Source: Streptomyces antioxidans
GTDB taxonomy: Bacteria; Actinomycetota; Actinomycetes; Streptomycetales; Streptomycetaceae
Direction of reading: 5' to 3'
Length of the DNA: 64,000 nucleotides
NCBI RefSeq assembly: GCF_000968685.2
Contig: NZ_LAKD02000054.1
Location: 1 to 64,000, forward strand
Shown one piece after another: positions 35,239 through 43,698 of the stretch. The notes beneath the pieces were generated by a model. It was given only the letters and a program-made list of their open reading frames with translations, had not been told where the DNA came from and did not search any database. How positions within the stretch are numbered: position 1 is the first letter of the stretch; the number at the start of each line of letters is the position of its first letter. A program made the translations under genes and the position numbers.

Positions 35239-36896
35239 CTATCCGTCTCCCTCATGGGGATCCGCACGCCTCGGTCCTGCGCCACCTCGTCCGCTCGGTC
35301 GTAGCCCGCGTCTACGTGGCGGATGACGCCCATGCCGGGGTCGTTCGTCAGGACGCGGCGGATCTTCTCGCCCGCCAGCGCCGTGCCGTCGGCGACCGTG
35401 ACCTGGCCCGCGTGGATCGAGCGGCCCATGCCGACGCCGCCGCCGTGGTGGATGGAGACCCAGGAGGCGCCCGAGGCGACGTTCACCATGGCGTTCAGCA
35501 GCGGCCAGTCGGCGATCGCGTCCGACCCGTCCAGCATGGCCTCGGTCTCGCGGTACGGGGAGGCCACCGAGCCGCAGTCCAGGTGGTCGCGGCCGATCGC
35601 CAGCGGTGCGGCGAGCGTGCCGTCGGCGACCATCTCGTTGAAGCGCTCGCCCGCCTTGTCGCGCTCGCCGTAGCCGAGCCAGCAGATGCGGGCGGGCAGC
35701 CCCTGGAAGTGGACCCGCTCCTCCGCCATCTTGATCCAGCGGGCCAGCGACTCGTTCTCCGGGAAGAGCTCCAGGATCGCCTTGTCCGTGGCTGCGATGT
35801 CCTTCGGGTCGCCGGACAGGGCCGCCCAGCGGAAGGGGCCCTTGCCCTCGCAGAAGAGCGGCCGGATGTAGGCGGGGACGAAGCCGGGGAAGGCGAAGGC
35901 GCGCTCGAAGCCCGCCAGCTTGGCCTCGCCGCGGATGGAGTTGCCGTAGTCGAAGACCTCGGCACCCGCGTCCATGAAGCCGACCATGGCCTCGACGTGC
36001 CGGGCCATCGACTCGCGCGCCCGCTGGGTGAAGTCGGCGGGCTTCTCGGCGGCGTACGAGGCCATCTCGTCGAAGTCCACGCCGACCGGCAGGTACGACA
36101 GCGGGTCGTGGGCGCTGGTCTGGTCGGTGACGATGTCGATCGGGGCGTTCATCGCGAGGAGCTGCGGGACCAGCTCGGCCGCGTTCCCCAGCACACCGAT
36201 CGACAGGGGGCGCCGGGCGTCCCGGGCCTCGGTCGCGAGCTGGAGCGCATGGTCCAGGCTGTCGGCGCGGACGTCCAGATAGCGGTGGTCGATCCGGCGC
36301 TCGATGGCGCGCGGATCGCAGTCGACGCAGATCGCGACGCCGTCGTTCATCGTGACCGCCAGCGGCTGGGCGCCGCCCATGCCGCCGAGGCCCGCGGTGA
36401 GGGTGATCGTCCCGGCCAGGGTGCCGCCGAACTTCTTCGCGGCGACCGCGGCGAAGGTCTCGTATGTGCCCTGGAGGATGCCCTGGGTGCCGATGTAGAT
36501 CCAGGAGCCCGCGGTCATCTGGCCGTACATGGTCAGACCCAGTGCCTCGAGGCGGCGGAACTCCTCCCAGTTGGCCCAGTCGCCGACCAGGTTGGAGTTG
36601 GCGATCAGCACCCGGGGTGCCCATTCGTGGGTCTGCATGACGCCCACCGGGCGGCCCGACTGGACCAGCATCGTCTCGTCCTGCTTCAGCGTGCGCAGGG
36701 TGCGGACCATGGCGTCGAACGAGCGCCAGTCGCGGGCCGCCTTACCGGTGCCGCCGTAGACGACGAGCTTGTCGGGGTGCTCGGCGACCTCCGGATCGAG
36801 GTTGTTCTGCAGCATCCGCAGGGCGGCTTCCTGCTGCCACCCCCGGGCGCTGAGCTCCGCACCACGTGGCGCCCGTACGGGTCGCGGTCCTGTCAT
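35235..36896 (-). CDS. hutU: Urocanate hydratase
   Basis: Hydrates urocanate to imidazolone-5-propionate with bound NAD. The 553 residues match the family length; GGTGKAARDW, the GLGGMGGAQPLA NAD loop, CDPRAIERR, the active-site Cys region DHLDCGSVASP and IHHGGGVGMG are all present. GGGAGG lies 8 bases before the ATG. It is the first gene of a four-gene operon joined by overlaps of 4, 10 and possibly 4 bases. The first pathway enzyme, a true histidine ammonia-lyase, is not in the operon. Confidence 0.97.
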   Translation of the reverse strand: MTGPRPVRAPRGAELSARGWQQEAALRMLQNNLDPEVAEHPDKLVVYGGTGKAARDWRSFDAMVRTLRTLKQDETMLVQSGRPVGVMQTHEWAPRVLIANSNLVGDWANWEEFRRLEALGLTMYGQMTAGSWIYIGTQGILQGTYETFAAVAAKKFGGTLAGTITLTAGLGGMGGAQPLAVTMNDGVAICVDCDPRAIERRIDHRYLDVRADSLDHALQLATEARDARRPLSIGVLGNAAELVPQLLAMNAPIDIVTDQTSAHDPLSYLPVGVDFDEMASYAAEKPADFTQRARESMARHVEAMVGFMDAGAEVFDYGNSIRGEAKLAGFERAFAFPGFVPAYIRPLFCEGKGPFRWAALSGDPKDIAATDKAILELFPENESLARWIKMAEERVHFQGLPARICWLGYGERDKAGERFNEMVADGTLAAPLAIGRDHLDCGSVASPYRETEAMLDGSDAIADWPLLNAMVNVASGASWVSIHHGGGVGMGRSIHAGQVTVADGTALAGEKIRRVLTNDPGMGVIRHVDAGYDRADEVAQDRGVRIPMRETDR

Positions 36897-36932
36897 GGGC
36901 CAAGCCTCCCTGTGCCATCGACTGGATCGAGT

Positions 36933-36969
36933 TATTCACATCTTGATGCTGATGAATATGACTAGTCAA
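36933..36969 (-). promoter_or_regulatory. hutU: Putative hutU promoter and operator region
   Basis: An AT-rich patch holds TATTCA (36933-36938) inverted to GATGAATA (36951-36958) and the palindrome TGACTAGTCA (36959-36968). On the minus strand this reads TTGACT, 5 bases, then TATTCATC, similar to TTGACT-2-TATTCAC at 43635-43649. It may be bound by a common regulator such as the RpiR protein at 41012-41971. Confidence 0.35.
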
Positions 36970-37100
36970 TACCGCGGGCCTTCGTATACGCCCAGGTGGT
37001 TCAGCGCTGCGGGCCCACCGTGCTGGTCACGGCCAACCCGCCGCCAGGCCCCGGGGTAGCGTCACCAGGTCGTGTACCCACGCCCGCCGAGGAGCCCTTC

Positions 37101-38123
37101 GTGTCCCTCCCCGTCCCCGCCACCCACCGCGAGGTCCGTCTGGCGGCCCTGCCCGATGGGGAGCTCACCCCCGGTCACTTCGAGGTCGTCACCGCTCCCG
37201 TCCCCACCCCCGGCCCCGGTCAGGTGCTGGTGCGCAACCGGCTGATGAGCGTCGCCGCCGTGATGCGCCCGCTCACGCTCGCCGACCCGGACGCCCTCGG
37301 CCTCCCCCAGCTGCTGCACAAGGCCGGTGAGGTGATGCGGGGCGCGGCCCTCGGCGAGGTGGTCCGGGCGCCGGGCACGGAGCTCGCCCCCGGGACCCTC
37401 GTCCGCCACCGCGCGGGCTGGCGCGAGTACGCGGTCCTGGACGCCCCCGAGGTCTCGCCCGTCGAGCCCGATGTGCTGCCGGACCCCGCCGCCCATCTCT
37501 CGCAGGGGTTCACCGCCTGGCTGGGGGTGGTGCGCGGGGCCGGGGTGCGGCGCGGCGACACGGTGTTCGTCACCGGCGCGGCGGGCGGTGTGGGCTCCCT
37601 CGCCGGGCAGTTCGCCCGGCTGCACGGCGCCGAGCGGGTCATCGGCTCCACCGGCTCCCGGCACAAGGCCGACCTGCTGACCCGGGAGCTGGGCTATGAC
37701 GCGGTCGTCCTGCGGAGTGCCGGATCGGTCGAGGAGCAGCTGCGTACGGCCGCTCCCGACGGCATCGACGTCCTCTTCGACACCGTCGGCGGCGAACAGC
37801 TGCGGGCCGCCCTGGCGGTGGCCCGCCGCAACGCCCGGTTCGCCCTGGTCGGTGCCCTGGCCGCACAGCTCTCCGACGACGCGCTGGCCCCGACCGGGAT
37901 CAGCACCCTGACCCTGATCACCCGGAGCGTCACGCTGCGCGGCATCAGCGCGGTGGACCACCAGGACGCCATGCCCGCGTATCTGAGCGAGTTCGGCCGG
38001 GCGCTGCGCGAGGGCGCGCTCAGCTACCCGTACACCCGGCTGACGGGGCTCGATCAGGCGCCGGGCGCACTGTGCGAGCTGGTGGAGGGCCGTCACCTCG
38101 GGGCGGTGCTGGTGGAGCTGTAG
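37101..38123 (+). CDS. NADP-dependent medium-chain dehydrogenase/reductase
   Basis: A 340-residue zinc-free MDR oxidoreductase close to the quinone/enone reductase and curcumin-reductase group. It has an N-terminal GroES-like domain and the nucleotide-binding VFVTGAAGGVGSLAGQFA motif (about 153-170), followed by GAERVIGSTGS. It reduces activated double bonds of small molecules; the substrate is unknown. GAGGAG stands 6 bases before the GTG. It is divergent from the hut operon, with about 200 bases between. Confidence 0.88.
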   Translation: MSLPVPATHREVRLAALPDGELTPGHFEVVTAPVPTPGPGQVLVRNRLMSVAAVMRPLTLADPDALGLPQLLHKAGEVMRGAALGEVVRAPGTELAPGTLVRHRAGWREYAVLDAPEVSPVEPDVLPDPAAHLSQGFTAWLGVVRGAGVRRGDTVFVTGAAGGVGSLAGQFARLHGAERVIGSTGSRHKADLLTRELGYDAVVLRSAGSVEEQLRTAAPDGIDVLFDTVGGEQLRAALAVARRNARFALVGALAAQLSDDALAPTGISTLTLITRSVTLRGISAVDHQDAMPAYLSEFGRALREGALSYPYTRLTGLDQAPGALCELVEGRHLGAVLVEL

Positions 38124-38205
38124 GGACGCCCCGCGCTCCCGCGACTACCCGGGCCCGCCCCCTGCGGAGCTGGCCCACGGCCGTTACGGATGATTGGCTG
38201 AAAGC

Positions 38206-39588
38206 ATGACTTCGAAAGCGTTTGCGATGGCCGCGACGGCTGCGATGGCCACCACTCGGCGCGAGCTGGCCGTACGGGCGGCCGTGGAACAGCGGCTGCT
38301 GGGCCCGGACCAGCCCGTCGTCGGACTGCTGGACGTGGCCGGGATCCGTTCCGCGGCCGCCGGGCTGCGCGCGGCCTTCGAGGAGGTCATCGCGCCCGGC
38401 ACCCCCGTCCTGCATGCCTTCGCGGTCAAGGCCGCCGCGCTCGTCCCCGTCCTGCGGCTGCTGGCCGACGAGGGCCTGGGCTGCGAGGTGGCCAGCCCCG
38501 GCGAGCTGGCGCTGGCCCGCGCCGCGGGAGTGACGCCCGACCGGATCGTCCTGGACTCCCCCGCCAAGACCGTGGCGGAGCTGCGCGAGGCCCTTGACCT
38601 GGGCATCGCCGTCAACGCCGACAACCCCCAGGAACTGGAGCGGCTCGACGCGCTGGTGGGGCACCGCGCGGCCCCGCCCTCGCCCGTCGGCCTGCGGGTC
38701 AACCCCCAGGTGGGCGGCGGCAGGATCGACGCGATGAGCACGGCCACGGCGACCTCCAAGTTCGGCGTCGCCCTCCAGGACCCGGGGGCGCGCGCCTGGG
38801 TCGTGCGCGCCTTCGTCGAGCGCCCCTGGCTGACCCGGCTGCACGCACACGTCGGCTCCCAGGGCTGTCCGCTGGAGCTGATGGCGGCGGGCATACGGGC
38901 GGCCTACGAACTGGCCGAGGAGATCAACGAGGCGGTCGGCCGACAGCAGATCGACGCCCTCGACATCGGCGGCGGCCTCCCGGTGAACTTCACCTCCGAC
39001 GAGGTCACCCCCGGCTACCGGGAGTACGCCCAGCTGCTGCGGGCCGCCGTGCCGGGGCTCTTCGACGGGCGGTACAAGCTGGTGACCGAGTTCGGGCGGT
39101 CCCTGCTCGCCAAGTCCGGCCTGGTGCTGGCGCGGGTCGAATACGCCAAGTCCGCGGGCGGCCGCCCCATCGCGGTCACCCACGCGGGCGCCCAGCTCGC
39201 CACCCGTACGGTCTTCGCCCCGGAGGCCTGGCCGCTGCGCGTCCTGGCCTACGACGCGGAGGGCCGCCCCAAGGCCGAGACCGGCGACGGTCCGGTCCCC
39301 CAGGACATCGCCGGTCCCTGCTGCTTCGCGGGCGACCTGATCGCCCGCGACCGGCCCCTGCCGGAGCTGGCGGCGGGCGACCTGGTCGCCCTGCTGGACA
39401 CCGGCGCGTACTACTTCTCCAACCACTTCGCGTACAACAGCCTCCCTCGCCCCGGCATCTACGGCTTCGACGCGACGAGCGCCGACGGCGAGGTGCGCTT
39501 CGCGACGGTACGGGAGCCGCAGACGATGGCCGAGATCGTGGCCGAGAGCGGCGCGAGGCACGCACTGAGCCTGAGCCGCCTGCGGTAG
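38206..39588 (+). CDS. PLP-dependent decarboxylase, alanine-racemase fold (LysA-like)
   Basis: The 460-residue protein has an N-terminal PLP barrel with the Lys in HAFAVKAAAL, HVGSQG, the phosphate-binding DIGGGLPV and a C-terminal beta domain with DTGAYYFSNHFAYNSLPRPG. This resembles diaminopimelate/ornithine-type decarboxylases, but the canonical CESxD/LysA C-terminal motif is replaced by CCFAGDLIARD, so a related amino acid decarboxylase is more likely. The substrate cannot be assigned. The ATG was chosen over a TTG four codons upstream; the ribosome site is weak. Confidence 0.8.
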   Translation: MTSKAFAMAATAAMATTRRELAVRAAVEQRLLGPDQPVVGLLDVAGIRSAAAGLRAAFEEVIAPGTPVLHAFAVKAAALVPVLRLLADEGLGCEVASPGELALARAAGVTPDRIVLDSPAKTVAELREALDLGIAVNADNPQELERLDALVGHRAAPPSPVGLRVNPQVGGGRIDAMSTATATSKFGVALQDPGARAWVVRAFVERPWLTRLHAHVGSQGCPLELMAAGIRAAYELAEEINEAVGRQQIDALDIGGGLPVNFTSDEVTPGYREYAQLLRAAVPGLFDGRYKLVTEFGRSLLAKSGLVLARVEYAKSAGGRPIAVTHAGAQLATRTVFAPEAWPLRVLAYDAEGRPKAETGDGPVPQDIAGPCCFAGDLIARDRPLPELAAGDLVALLDTGAYYFSNHFAYNSLPRPGIYGFDATSADGEVRFATVREPQTMAEIVAESGARHALSLSRLR

Positions 39589-39679
39589 CGCTTCGCGCCT
39601 GGGCGCACTGAGTTGCGGCGCGGTGCGCCGCGTATCGCGGGGTGCCCCCAGGCCAGATGGGCTCGAGGTCCATCGCGCG

Positions 39680-40107
39680 GCTACGGCTTCGTCCAGCTTG
39701 GCGTCGTTTGAGCATCGGGGCAGGTGGGGGCGGGCGCGGGCCGCGTCGCCAACGATCGGCCCGGTGGGAGCGAAGCCCGGTGGCGGAACCTGTGCCCTGG
39801 AGTTGAGGACCGCAGCCTAACTGCGGGCGCAGGTCGCCGCGAAGGACCTACGTACTCCGGACCGCCCGACGTGCCGCTCGCGTGCCCGGCACCCCCTCCC
39901 AAAAAACGCTTGATCTGAAGCAACTAATTCATCAAACGTTTTCAAGGGGGTACCCCAAGCCCCCCGCAGTCCGGATCGGCGCGAAGCCCGGGCCGGAGGG
40001 GCGCCGCGACCGGCCCGCCCCCCACCGGCCGGCCGTCGGCGACGAGCCCCGGCCAGGGCACTCCCAGCCCCATGCTCAATTGCGCCGAAGGCGCGAAACG
40101 GCGCCGC
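39680..40107 (-). mobile_element. Composite inverted-repeat element, copy A
   Basis: A 428-base block bounded by imperfect inverted arms (39680-39720 and 40068-40107; the right arm contains CATGCTCAAT and CCGAAGGCGCG). Read on the minus strand, it aligns along its length with the element at 57500-57873. Between the arms is a low-GC core (39901-39950) with GATCAAGCG/CGTTTGAT complementarity. It fills most of the 667-base gap 39589-40255. No transposase gene is present; a MITE-like or structured-RNA element is the best guess. Confidence 0.65.
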
Positions 40108-40131
40108 ACCCACCCACACGGCGCAACTCCA

Positions 40132-40190
40132 CCCGGGGCACCGGGGCACCGAGTCACCGGGCCACCGGGGCACCGGGGCACCGGGGCAAC
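40132..40190. repeat. Imperfect 9-bp tandem repeat (CACCGGGGC)
   Basis: About six units of nine bases, three of them perfect, follow element A in a non-coding region. Confidence 0.75.
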
Positions 40191-40255
40191 CCCGCCGTAG
40201 GTGCCGCGCACCCCCGCCGCGGTGAGGCCAAGGAACCGGGGGCACGGGGGCCACC

Positions 40256-40843
40256 TCAGTGCGCGGTGGCCGCGGCCGTGCGGGGGCGGCGGGCGCCGCC
40301 TGGGGTTGCGTCGCCGGCCACGATGCCCGTCGTCTGGTAGGCGTCGACCGTCTTGCCCGCGGGCCGTCCCCGGGGGACCCGGTCCGTGCGGACCCACAGC
40401 AGTGCGTCGTGCGCGCGCTCCCAGCGGCCGAGCCACAGCGCCTTGGCCCACAGCCCGGCGCCGAGGCCCGCCAGCAGGAGCCCGCCCGCCGCCGGAACGG
40501 CGAAGGACGAGGCCATCGCGGCGAGGAAGGCCAGCAGCAGCCACCACCGCAGGGCGCGGCGCCGGGTCCGTACGGTCACCGCGCGGTCCTGGAGGAAGAC
40601 CGCCTTGCCCGCGCGCGAGGCGTCGCGCGCCAGCTCCAGATACCGCCTCCGGCGCACCACGAACACCACGGCCGCCGCGATCAGGAAGAGCGCCGCCCCG
40701 GCGAGCAGCCCGATCCGGCGTCCCGTCAGCCCCGGTACCAGCGCCCCGATCCCCGCGGCCAGCACACCGGGCCACCACAGCCACCCCGCGGGAGCCCTCA
40801 CGATCACCGCCACCCGTGCCAGCGCATATGCCCCGCGCCCCAC
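40256..40843 (-). CDS. Membrane protein of unknown function
   Basis: A 195-residue Ala/Leu/Arg-rich protein with about four hydrophobic segments (about 20-36, 42-61, 98-113, 115-132) separated by a basic loop and followed by a soluble tail (WLGRWERAHDALLW). No family is recognised. GAGGAGG stands 6 bases before the chosen GTG; another GTG five codons earlier overlaps that ribosome site. It lies downstream of the rpiR-type gene, with a 168-base gap holding a 20-bp repeat, so co-transcription is uncertain. Confidence 0.6.
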   Translation of the reverse strand: MGRGAYALARVAVIVRAPAGWLWWPGVLAAGIGALVPGLTGRRIGLLAGAALFLIAAAVVFVVRRRRYLELARDASRAGKAVFLQDRAVTVRTRRRALRWWLLLAFLAAMASSFAVPAAGGLLLAGLGAGLWAKALWLGRWERAHDALLWVRTDRVPRGRPAGKTVDAYQTTGIVAGDATPGGARRPRTAAATAH

Positions 40844-40960
40844 GACCGACCTCCTCACCTCAAGTGAATCCCAGAAGAAATCCCTGTCGAATCGAGGAAT
40901 CTAGCCAGGATGCCTGAGAATTCGGTGAGAGGGGCGGGGGTTGACACGCGGAATTGGCCC

Positions 40961-41020
40961 GGAAGCCCGGCTCACGCCACGGAAGCCCGGCTCACTCCGT
41001 GGAAGCCCGGCTCACTCCAC
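40961..41020. repeat. Three tandem 20-bp repeats over a stop codon
   Basis: Exact 20-base periodicity at 40961, 40981 and 41001 (GGAAGCCCGGCTCAC then five variable bases). The stop codon of the RpiR gene (41012-41014) is in the third unit and TGA recurs in all three on the minus strand, each in a different frame. Confidence 0.9.
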
Positions 41021-41971
41021 GAACAGGCCTCGCTCCGCCGCCTTCGCGTCGAACTCCTCCAGCCGCGCCTGCGCGTCCGGCAGCGCGTCGCACATCGCCT
41101 CCAGCAGCACCCGCCCCAGCAGCATCGGCGCACACGCGGTGTCGAAGGCCAGGCCGGTGCCGACCGCCGCGGGCAGCAGCAGATCGCTGTGGCGGGCGAC
41201 CGGTGCGAAGGCGCTGTCGGCGACGGTGACCACGGTCAGGCCCGCCTCCCTGGCGTACTCCAGGCCCTCCACGACCTCGCGCGGATGCCGCGGCAGCGCG
41301 AAGCACAGCAGCGCCGTCGCGCCCGCCCGCTTCGCCGCGTCCACGCGGTCGTCGAGCATCGTGCCGCCCTCGTCGAGCAGCCGGACGTCCGGATGGACCT
41401 TGCGCGCGAAGTAGCCGAAGCCGCGGGCCTGCGCGGAGGCGGCGCGCAGCCCGAGGACCGGCAGCGGACGGGACTCGGCGAGCAGCCGCCCGGCGCGGAC
41501 GACGGGGGCGGGGTCGGCCAGCAGCGCCGCGAGGTGGCGCAGATTGTCGATCTCGGACTGCACGGCCTGCTGGTACTCGTTGTACGACCCCTCGTCCGCC
41601 TCCGGCTCGGCGGGGGCGACATCGCGCAGATGCTTGCGCAGCGCCGGGTAGCCGTCGAAGCCGAGCGCCACCGCGAAGCGGGTCACGGACGGCTGGCTGA
41701 CGCCCGCGAGCTCGGCCAGCTCGACGCTGGAGAGGAACGGCGCGTCCGCGGCCCGCCGCACCATGCAGTGGGCGATCCGCCGCTGGGTCGGGGTCAGCCG
41801 GTGCCCCTCGAAGAGCGCCTGCAGCCGGGCGGCGGTCGAGGCGCCGGAAGCGGTCGAAGCGTCGGAAGCGGCCGGGACGCCGGAGCCGCCCGCCACGCCC
41901 CCCGGCGCCACCGCGGCGTCCCCGCCCACCGGCGCCATCCGCCCACCACCGACCCCGTGGTCCGTACTCAT
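41012..41971 (-). CDS. RpiR/MurR family transcriptional regulator
   Basis: The 319-residue protein has an Ala/Gly-rich leader, an N-terminal HTH_6 domain (LSSVELAELAGVSQPSVTRF) and a C-terminal SIS sugar-phosphate/effector domain (about 150-285). It follows the lyase-like gene by 39 bases in the same direction and probably controls that gene and the divergent transporter operon. GGAGGAC precedes the ATG. The effector is unknown. Confidence 0.9.
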   Translation of the reverse strand: MSTDHGVGGGRMAPVGGDAAVAPGGVAGGSGVPAASDASTASGASTAARLQALFEGHRLTPTQRRIAHCMVRRAADAPFLSSVELAELAGVSQPSVTRFAVALGFDGYPALRKHLRDVAPAEPEADEGSYNEYQQAVQSEIDNLRHLAALLADPAPVVRAGRLLAESRPLPVLGLRAASAQARGFGYFARKVHPDVRLLDEGGTMLDDRVDAAKRAGATALLCFALPRHPREVVEGLEYAREAGLTVVTVADSAFAPVARHSDLLLPAAVGTGLAFDTACAPMLLGRVLLEAMCDALPDAQARLEEFDAKAAERGLFVE

Positions 41972-42010
41972 CACGTCCTCCTGACCCTCGTACCCTCGTA
42001 GCCTCGTCCC

Positions 42011-43537
42011 TCAGGCCCCCGCCAGCCGGTCGAGCAGGCTCGCGGCCACCGCCACATCCTCTGTCAACGGCCGGTCCTCCATCCGCGGATCGAGCACTTC
42101 CGACGCCAGGGCGAAGGCCGCACCGGCCGGGAGCTCCGGGTCCGGCTCAAGACCGCGCTGACGCAACGCCCGTATGGCGGCGACCAGTTCACAGCCCAGC
42201 ACCAGCCGGTAGTGGTCGGCCACCCGGAGCGTCTGGCGGGCGCCGAGCGAGGCGAAACTGGCTTGTTCCTCCACCCCGCGCGAGAGCACGGCGTGCCCCA
42301 GCGAGGCGGGGTGGGAGACCGCGCGCATCTCGCCGAGGGCCGCCCCCGCCGCGTACTCGAGGATCATCACGCCCGAGCTCGCGGGCGCGGCGTCGCCGAG
42401 GAAGGGGCGCAGCCGGGTGAAGTCGGGTTCGCTGAGCGCGGCGAGCCGGGCCGTGGAGAGCCGGGCGGTCTGGAGCGCGGCGAGCCGGAAGTGGTCCAGG
42501 GCGAGGGCGGTGTGCGCGGCGTAGAAGTTGCCGTGGTGGTAGGCGGCCTCGTCGGTGGAGCTGATCAGCGGGTTCTCGGCGGCGGCGTTGAACTCGACGG
42601 TCAGCACCCGCTCCAGCGCGTCCGCCGCGTCCAGCGCCGGGCCGTGGATCTGCGGCAGACAGCGGAAGCCGTACGGGTCCTGGATGCGCCCGAGCGGCGG
42701 GGTGGGCCGGGGCGGGGCGCCGAGCAGGGCGCGCATCCTGGCCGCGGCGGCGATGGAGCCGGGGTGCGGCCGGGACGCGTGGACGGGTTCTGCGTACGCC
42801 TCGTACGACCCGCCGACCGCGATCAGCGAGAGCGCGGCGACGGCGAGCGAGGCGGACAGCAGCCGCTGCAGCTCGGCCAGGGCGAGCGCGGACTGGCCGA
42901 GGGTGAGGGCGTTGCTGCTGATGAGCGCCAGGGCGTCGTTGCTGTCGAGCGTGATGGGGTCGGGGGCGCGACGGCCCGGAGCGGCCCCGGTGAGGTCCCA
43001 GGGGTGCTCACCGACGAGCGCGAGACCGGTCTGGGCGAGCGCCGCGAGGTCCCCGGTGCCGACCGCGCCGTATTCGTTGATCACCGGGTGGGCGCCGCTG
43101 TCCAGGCCCTCGACGAGCGCGGTGACGACGGCTGGGCGCAGCCCGGCGCCACCCGCCAGCAGCTGATTGGCGCGTACGGCCATCATGGCGCGCACCTCGC
43201 GGCCGGGCAGCGGTGCGCCGATCGCCCCGGCGTGGCTGCGCAGCAGCCGCAGCCCGTGGTCGGAGTCGGCCGGGCCGACGTCCTCGGTGCGGTTGGCGCC
43301 CACACCGGTGCTGCGCCCGTAGACGCGGCCGGTGGCCGCGAGCCGGTCCGCGGTCTCCCAGGCGCGCTCGGCCAGGGCGAGCGCGGTGGGATCGGGCGCG
43401 GCGGGCCGGGTCAGACGGTCGGCCAGACGCGCGACATCCACGACGCGTAGGCTCCGGCCGTCCAGCGTGATCCGCGGGCCAGCGCCATCGGTGCCGTCGG
43501 CCGCCGCATGATCGTCATCCAGCATGTGAGACAACAT
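42011..43537 (-). CDS. Histidine/aromatic ammonia-lyase family protein with altered MIO motif
   Basis: The 508-residue protein has the HAL/PAL fold and many active-site elements: Tyr73 in YGRSTGVGAN, QDPYGFRCLPQIHG, FNAAAENPLIS and a late Glu motif (GVEEQAS). The MIO cofactor tripeptide Ala-Ser-Gly, normally in GxVGASGDLAPL, is missing: the sequence reads GAVGTGDLAAL (157-167). MIO cannot form in the usual way, so ordinary ammonia elimination is doubtful. GAGAGGGG lies 9 bases before the ATG at 43537. Between its stop and the rpiR start is an 8-base repeat (TACGAGGG). Confidence 0.85.
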   Translation of the reverse strand: MLSHMLDDDHAAADGTDGAGPRITLDGRSLRVVDVARLADRLTRPAAPDPTALALAERAWETADRLAATGRVYGRSTGVGANRTEDVGPADSDHGLRLLRSHAGAIGAPLPGREVRAMMAVRANQLLAGGAGLRPAVVTALVEGLDSGAHPVINEYGAVGTGDLAALAQTGLALVGEHPWDLTGAAPGRRAPDPITLDSNDALALISSNALTLGQSALALAELQRLLSASLAVAALSLIAVGGSYEAYAEPVHASRPHPGSIAAAARMRALLGAPPRPTPPLGRIQDPYGFRCLPQIHGPALDAADALERVLTVEFNAAAENPLISSTDEAAYHHGNFYAAHTALALDHFRLAALQTARLSTARLAALSEPDFTRLRPFLGDAAPASSGVMILEYAAGAALGEMRAVSHPASLGHAVLSRGVEEQASFASLGARQTLRVADHYRLVLGCELVAAIRALRQRGLEPDPELPAGAAFALASEVLDPRMEDRPLTEDVAVAASLLDRLAGA

Positions 43538-43634
43538 CCAGGGCAACCCCTCTCGAACACGCCCCTTCTGGGCCAACCGCCCAGCATTCCGTCCACATCG
43601 CGAGCAGAAGTAACCGGTGATTAACGCAGACCTC

Positions 43635-43649
43635 TTGACTTCTATTCAC
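43635..43649 (+). promoter_or_regulatory. Shared TTGACT-N2-TATTCAC motif in the lyase/ABC divergent region
   Basis: In the 161-base gap between the divergent lyase-like gene and the transporter operon, TTGACT (43635-43640) and TATTCAC (43643-43649) occur together, then several GACTAT copies. A similar arrangement lies before hutU. Promoter -35 or operator; the role is inferred. Confidence 0.3.
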
Positions 43650-43698
43650 TCGACTATGACTGTGCATGACTATATGCAGACAGGGCAAGGGGAAGCGG

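Noticed and set aside
38206..39588. Calling the PLP protein lysA (diaminopimelate decarboxylase).
   Set aside because: The C-terminal substrate motif differs and no lysine-pathway gene is adjacent; only the fold is supported.
39817..40254. Possible coding of the repeat-element core: copy A minus reads FDELVASDQAFF and copy B plus reads LDVLVAPDQAIF.
   Set aside because: The peptide match is short, flanking frames do not match, and the core is itself an inverted repeat, so RNA or DNA structure explains it better. Kept as an element, not a gene.
42011..43537. Naming the HAL-like gene hutH.
   Set aside because: The MIO tripeptide is absent, so histidine ammonia-lyase activity cannot be assumed despite the neighbouring hut operon.
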